A DNA stretch of 64,000 nucleotides from Pseudomonas sp. MAG733B. GTDB lineage: Bacteria > Pseudomonadota > Gammaproteobacteria > Pseudomonadales > Pseudomonadaceae. Positions 62,126-64,000 of this stretch are shown piece by piece. The stretch lies in NCBI RefSeq assembly GCF_036884845.1, contig NZ_CP145732.1, positions 6,588,016-6,652,015 of the forward strand, written 5' to 3'. The position numbers were made by a program, and so were the translations under genes. Below the pieces are notes generated by a model. The model was not told the DNA's origin. It did no database searches and saw only the letters and a program-made list of their open reading frames with translations. The stretch's first letter is position 1. Each line of letters opens with the position of its first letter.

Positions 62126-62150
62126 AAACCCCGCCGAAGCGGGGCTTTGC
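62126..62150 (+). terminator. Terminator after the LysR remnant
   Basis: AACCCCGC-CGAA-GCGGGGCTTT, a GC-rich stem with A-run before and TTT after. Suggests the gene was once expressed as a unit. Confidence 0.75.
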
Positions 62151-62293
62151 AGACTGTTTCCCTGACATCCATTTCACTCCGCCGTCCTGGCAGAATCCTA
62201 CGTGTCCGTGTTGTTGCTTTGCGCTTCCTGCGCTACGTCCATGTGAAGTAGATTAGCTGTGGATCCAATCTGCTTCTATGGGAGATAAGCAGC

Positions 62294-62323
62294 ACGTCAT
62301 GTAAGAGAATGCTTACATGACGT
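62294..62323. repeat. 12-bp perfect inverted repeat 3' of the acyl-CoA dehydrogenase
   Basis: ACGTCATGTAAG (62294-62305) pairs with CTTACATGACGT (62312-62323) around AGAATG, eight bases past the stop codon on the minus strand. No T-tract follows, so it could be a weak terminator, an mRNA stabiliser, or a protein site. The 180 bases between the LysR terminator and this repeat hold nothing else I recognise. Confidence 0.7.
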
Positions 62324-62330
62324 TACATCA

Positions 62331-64000
62331 TCAGAACTGCGCGGCATCCAGCAGGAACAGCGACTCGCTACCGGCTTTGACCGATGCGCTCAACGAGTGA
62401 ATCCGCGGCAACAGTCGTGCGAAATAGAACCGCGCCGTGCCCAGTTTGCTCGCGTAGAAATCGTCCTGCGCTTCCTTGCCGAAAGCGGCCTTGGCCATCA
62501 GTGCCCACATGTAAGCGTAAGCCACGTAGCCAAAAGCTTGCAGATACTCGACCGATGCCGAGCCGATTTCATTCGGGTTGGATTTGGCCCGGTCGAGCAA
62601 CCACGCGGTCAGTTCGTCGAGGGTGGTGACCGCATCGTTCAACGGCTTGGTGAACTCCGCCAGATCGTCGCTGGCAGTGGCCGTGAAGTGACGAATCTCG
62701 TCGGCGAACAGGTTGTAGAACGCCCCGCCGCTACCAACGATCTTGCGCCCGACAAGGTCCAGCGCCTGGATGCCGTTGGTGCCTTCGTAGATTTGGGTGA
62801 TGCGCACGTCACGCACCAGTTGCTCCTGGCCCCATTCACGGATGTAACCGTGGCCGCCGAAAACCTGCTGGCCGTGAACGGTGGTTTCCAGACCGAGGTC
62901 GGTCAGGAACGCCTTGGCTACCGGGGTCAGCAACGCCACCAGGTCTTCCGCGCGCTTGCGGGTCGTGGCGTCTTCGCTGAACTTGGCGGTGTCCAATTGC
63001 ATCGCCACGTAAGTGGAGAATGCACGGCCACCTTCGTTCGAGGCTTTCATGGTCAGCAGCATGCGACGCACGTCCGGGTGGACGATGATCGGGTCAGCCA
63101 CTTTGTCCTTGTTCTGCGCGCCGGTCGGCGAACGGCTTTGCAGACGGTCGCGTGCGTACTCGACGGCGTTCTGGTAAGAGCGCTCGCCAGTGGCCAGGCC
63201 CTGGATACCCACACCCAGACGCTCGTAGTTCATCATGGTGAACATCGCCGCCAGGCCTTTGTTCGGCTCGCCGACCAGATAACCCACGGCTTCGTCGAAG
63301 TTCATCACGCAGGTCGCGGATGCCTGGATGCCCATCTTGTGTTCGATCGAACCGCAATTGGCCGGGTTGCGCGCACCCAGGCTGCCATCGGCATTGACCA
63401 TGAACTTCGGTACCAAGAACAGCGAAATGCCTTTCGGACCTGCCGGTGCGTCCGGCAGCTTGGCCAGCACCAGGTGAATGATGTTTTCGGTCAGGTTGTG
63501 TTCGCCGCCGGTGATGAAGATCTTGGTGCCGCTGACTTTGTAGGAACCGTCGGCCTGTGGCTCGGCCTTGGTGCGAATGATCCCCAGGTCGGTGCCGGCG
63601 TGCGGCTCGGTCAGGCACATGGAACCGGCCCAGACACCGGCGTACATGTTCGGCAGGTACGCGGCTTTCAGCTCTTCGCTGGCGTGGGCGTTGATCGACA
63701 GGCAGGCACCGGCGGTCAGCATCGGGTACAGACCGAACGACAGGCTGGCGGAGTTGACCATTTCTTCGACCTGAGCCGAAACAGCCTTGGGCATGCCCAT
63801 GCCGCCGTACGCCGGATCGCCACCGACGCCGACCCAACCGCCTTCAGCATAAGTCTGGTAAGCCTGTGGGAAACCTGCCGGCGTGGTGACGGCACCGTCC
63901 GCCCAGTGGCAACCTTCCTCGTCAGCCGCACGGCTCAGGGGCGCGATGCTTTTGCTGGTGACCTTGCCGGCTTCTTCGAGAATGGCTTCGACGGTTTCAG
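62331..64000 (-). CDS. DmdC-type long acyl-CoA dehydrogenase (partial, N-terminus off the right edge)
   Basis: FAD enzyme of the acyl-CoA dehydrogenase family; members with this extended C-terminus act on 3-methylthiopropanoyl-CoA (DmdC) or phenylacyl/fatty acyl-CoAs. The open minus frame runs from the stop at 62331 through the right edge; about 556 residues are present and roughly 40 are missing. Visible motifs are MCLTEPHAGTDLG, the FAD-binding KIFITGGEH, GVGIQGLATGERSY, and QVFGGHGYIREWGQEQ and IYEGTNGIQALDLVGRK. The exact substrate cannot be read. Ends in LLDAAQF. Confidence 0.9.
   Translation of the reverse strand, partial: ETVEAILEEAGKVTSKSIAPLSRAADEEGCHWADGAVTTPAGFPQAYQTYAEGGWVGVGGDPAYGGMGMPKAVSAQVEEMVNSASLSFGLYPMLTAGACLSINAHASEELKAAYLPNMYAGVWAGSMCLTEPHAGTDLGIIRTKAEPQADGSYKVSGTKIFITGGEHNLTENIIHLVLAKLPDAPAGPKGISLFLVPKFMVNADGSLGARNPANCGSIEHKMGIQASATCVMNFDEAVGYLVGEPNKGLAAMFTMMNYERLGVGIQGLATGERSYQNAVEYARDRLQSRSPTGAQNKDKVADPIIVHPDVRRMLLTMKASNEGGRAFSTYVAMQLDTAKFSEDATTRKRAEDLVALLTPVAKAFLTDLGLETTVHGQQVFGGHGYIREWGQEQLVRDVRITQIYEGTNGIQALDLVGRKIVGSGGAFYNLFADEIRHFTATASDDLAEFTKPLNDAVTTLDELTAWLLDRAKSNPNEIGSASVEYLQAFGYVAYAYMWALMAKAAFGKEAQDDFYASKLGTARFYFARLLPRIHSLSASVKAGSESLFLLDAAQF

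Overview
The window looks like chromosomal DNA of a fluorescent Pseudomonas (P. fluorescens/P. putida lineage). Three things point there: the gene order matches what I recall for PAO1 (trpE, gph, rpe, agt genes, lptD to cca, rpsU-dnaG-rpoD, rmcA) and for P. putida (lrp, davB, davA, then pqq); the many REP hairpins with the GGAGC...GCTCC type core; and the high-GC codon use. Names come from protein motifs and gene order read by eye; no database search was run.

Layout. 1-4.6 kb (minus): trpE, trpG and trpD (cut by the left edge), with gph and rpe upstream. 4.7-5.8 kb: an iron-type alcohol dehydrogenase. 6-13.9 kb (minus): agtABCD, a polyamine-type ABC importer that in P. aeruginosa takes up 4-aminobutyrate and 5-aminovalerate, and the agtSR two-component system. 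14-17.6 kb: a DUF3530 protein, a DjlA-like co-chaperone, and murU-amgK for MurNAc recycling. 17.7-25.3 kb (plus): a compact envelope/housekeeping run lptD-surA-pdxA-rsmA-apaG-apaH-glpE. 25.6-31.8 kb: the stress cluster prkA-yeaH-spoVR, then cca. 31.9-34.5 kb: folK, folB, plsY, tsaD. 34.7-39.3 kb: the macromolecular synthesis block rpsU, dnaG, rpoD. 39.4-43.2 kb: rmcA, a multi-PAS GGDEF-EAL protein, then tRNA-Ile2(CAU).

43.2-46.7 kb is accessory DNA behind the tRNA. It holds an unrecognised protein, a possible 24-residue ORF with its own terminator, a structured leader RNA that can pair with the ribosome-binding site of a DUF3077 gene, a winged-helix MNT nucleotidyltransferase paired with a HEPN-like protein behind two tandem operator-like palindromes, and a solitary M41-like metallopeptidase. 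This is the most novel-looking part of the window.

46.7-60.2 kb is a PQQ and lysine-catabolism district: gcd (PQQ glucose dehydrogenase), an Lrp regulator, davB-davA (lysine to 5-aminovalerate), pqqF, pqqA-E, and a prolyl oligopeptidase overlapping pqqE. Gcd needs the cofactor made by the pqq genes next door. DavBA makes 5-aminovalerate, the compound the AgtABCD importer handles at the other end of the window. 60.2-64 kb: a YqaE/Pmp3 peptide, a RelE/XRE toxin-antitoxin pair, a LysR gene lacking its DNA-binding half, and a DmdC-type acyl-CoA dehydrogenase that runs off the right edge. At least seven REP elements are scattered through the intergenic spaces. No CRISPR array, insertion sequence or rRNA was seen.
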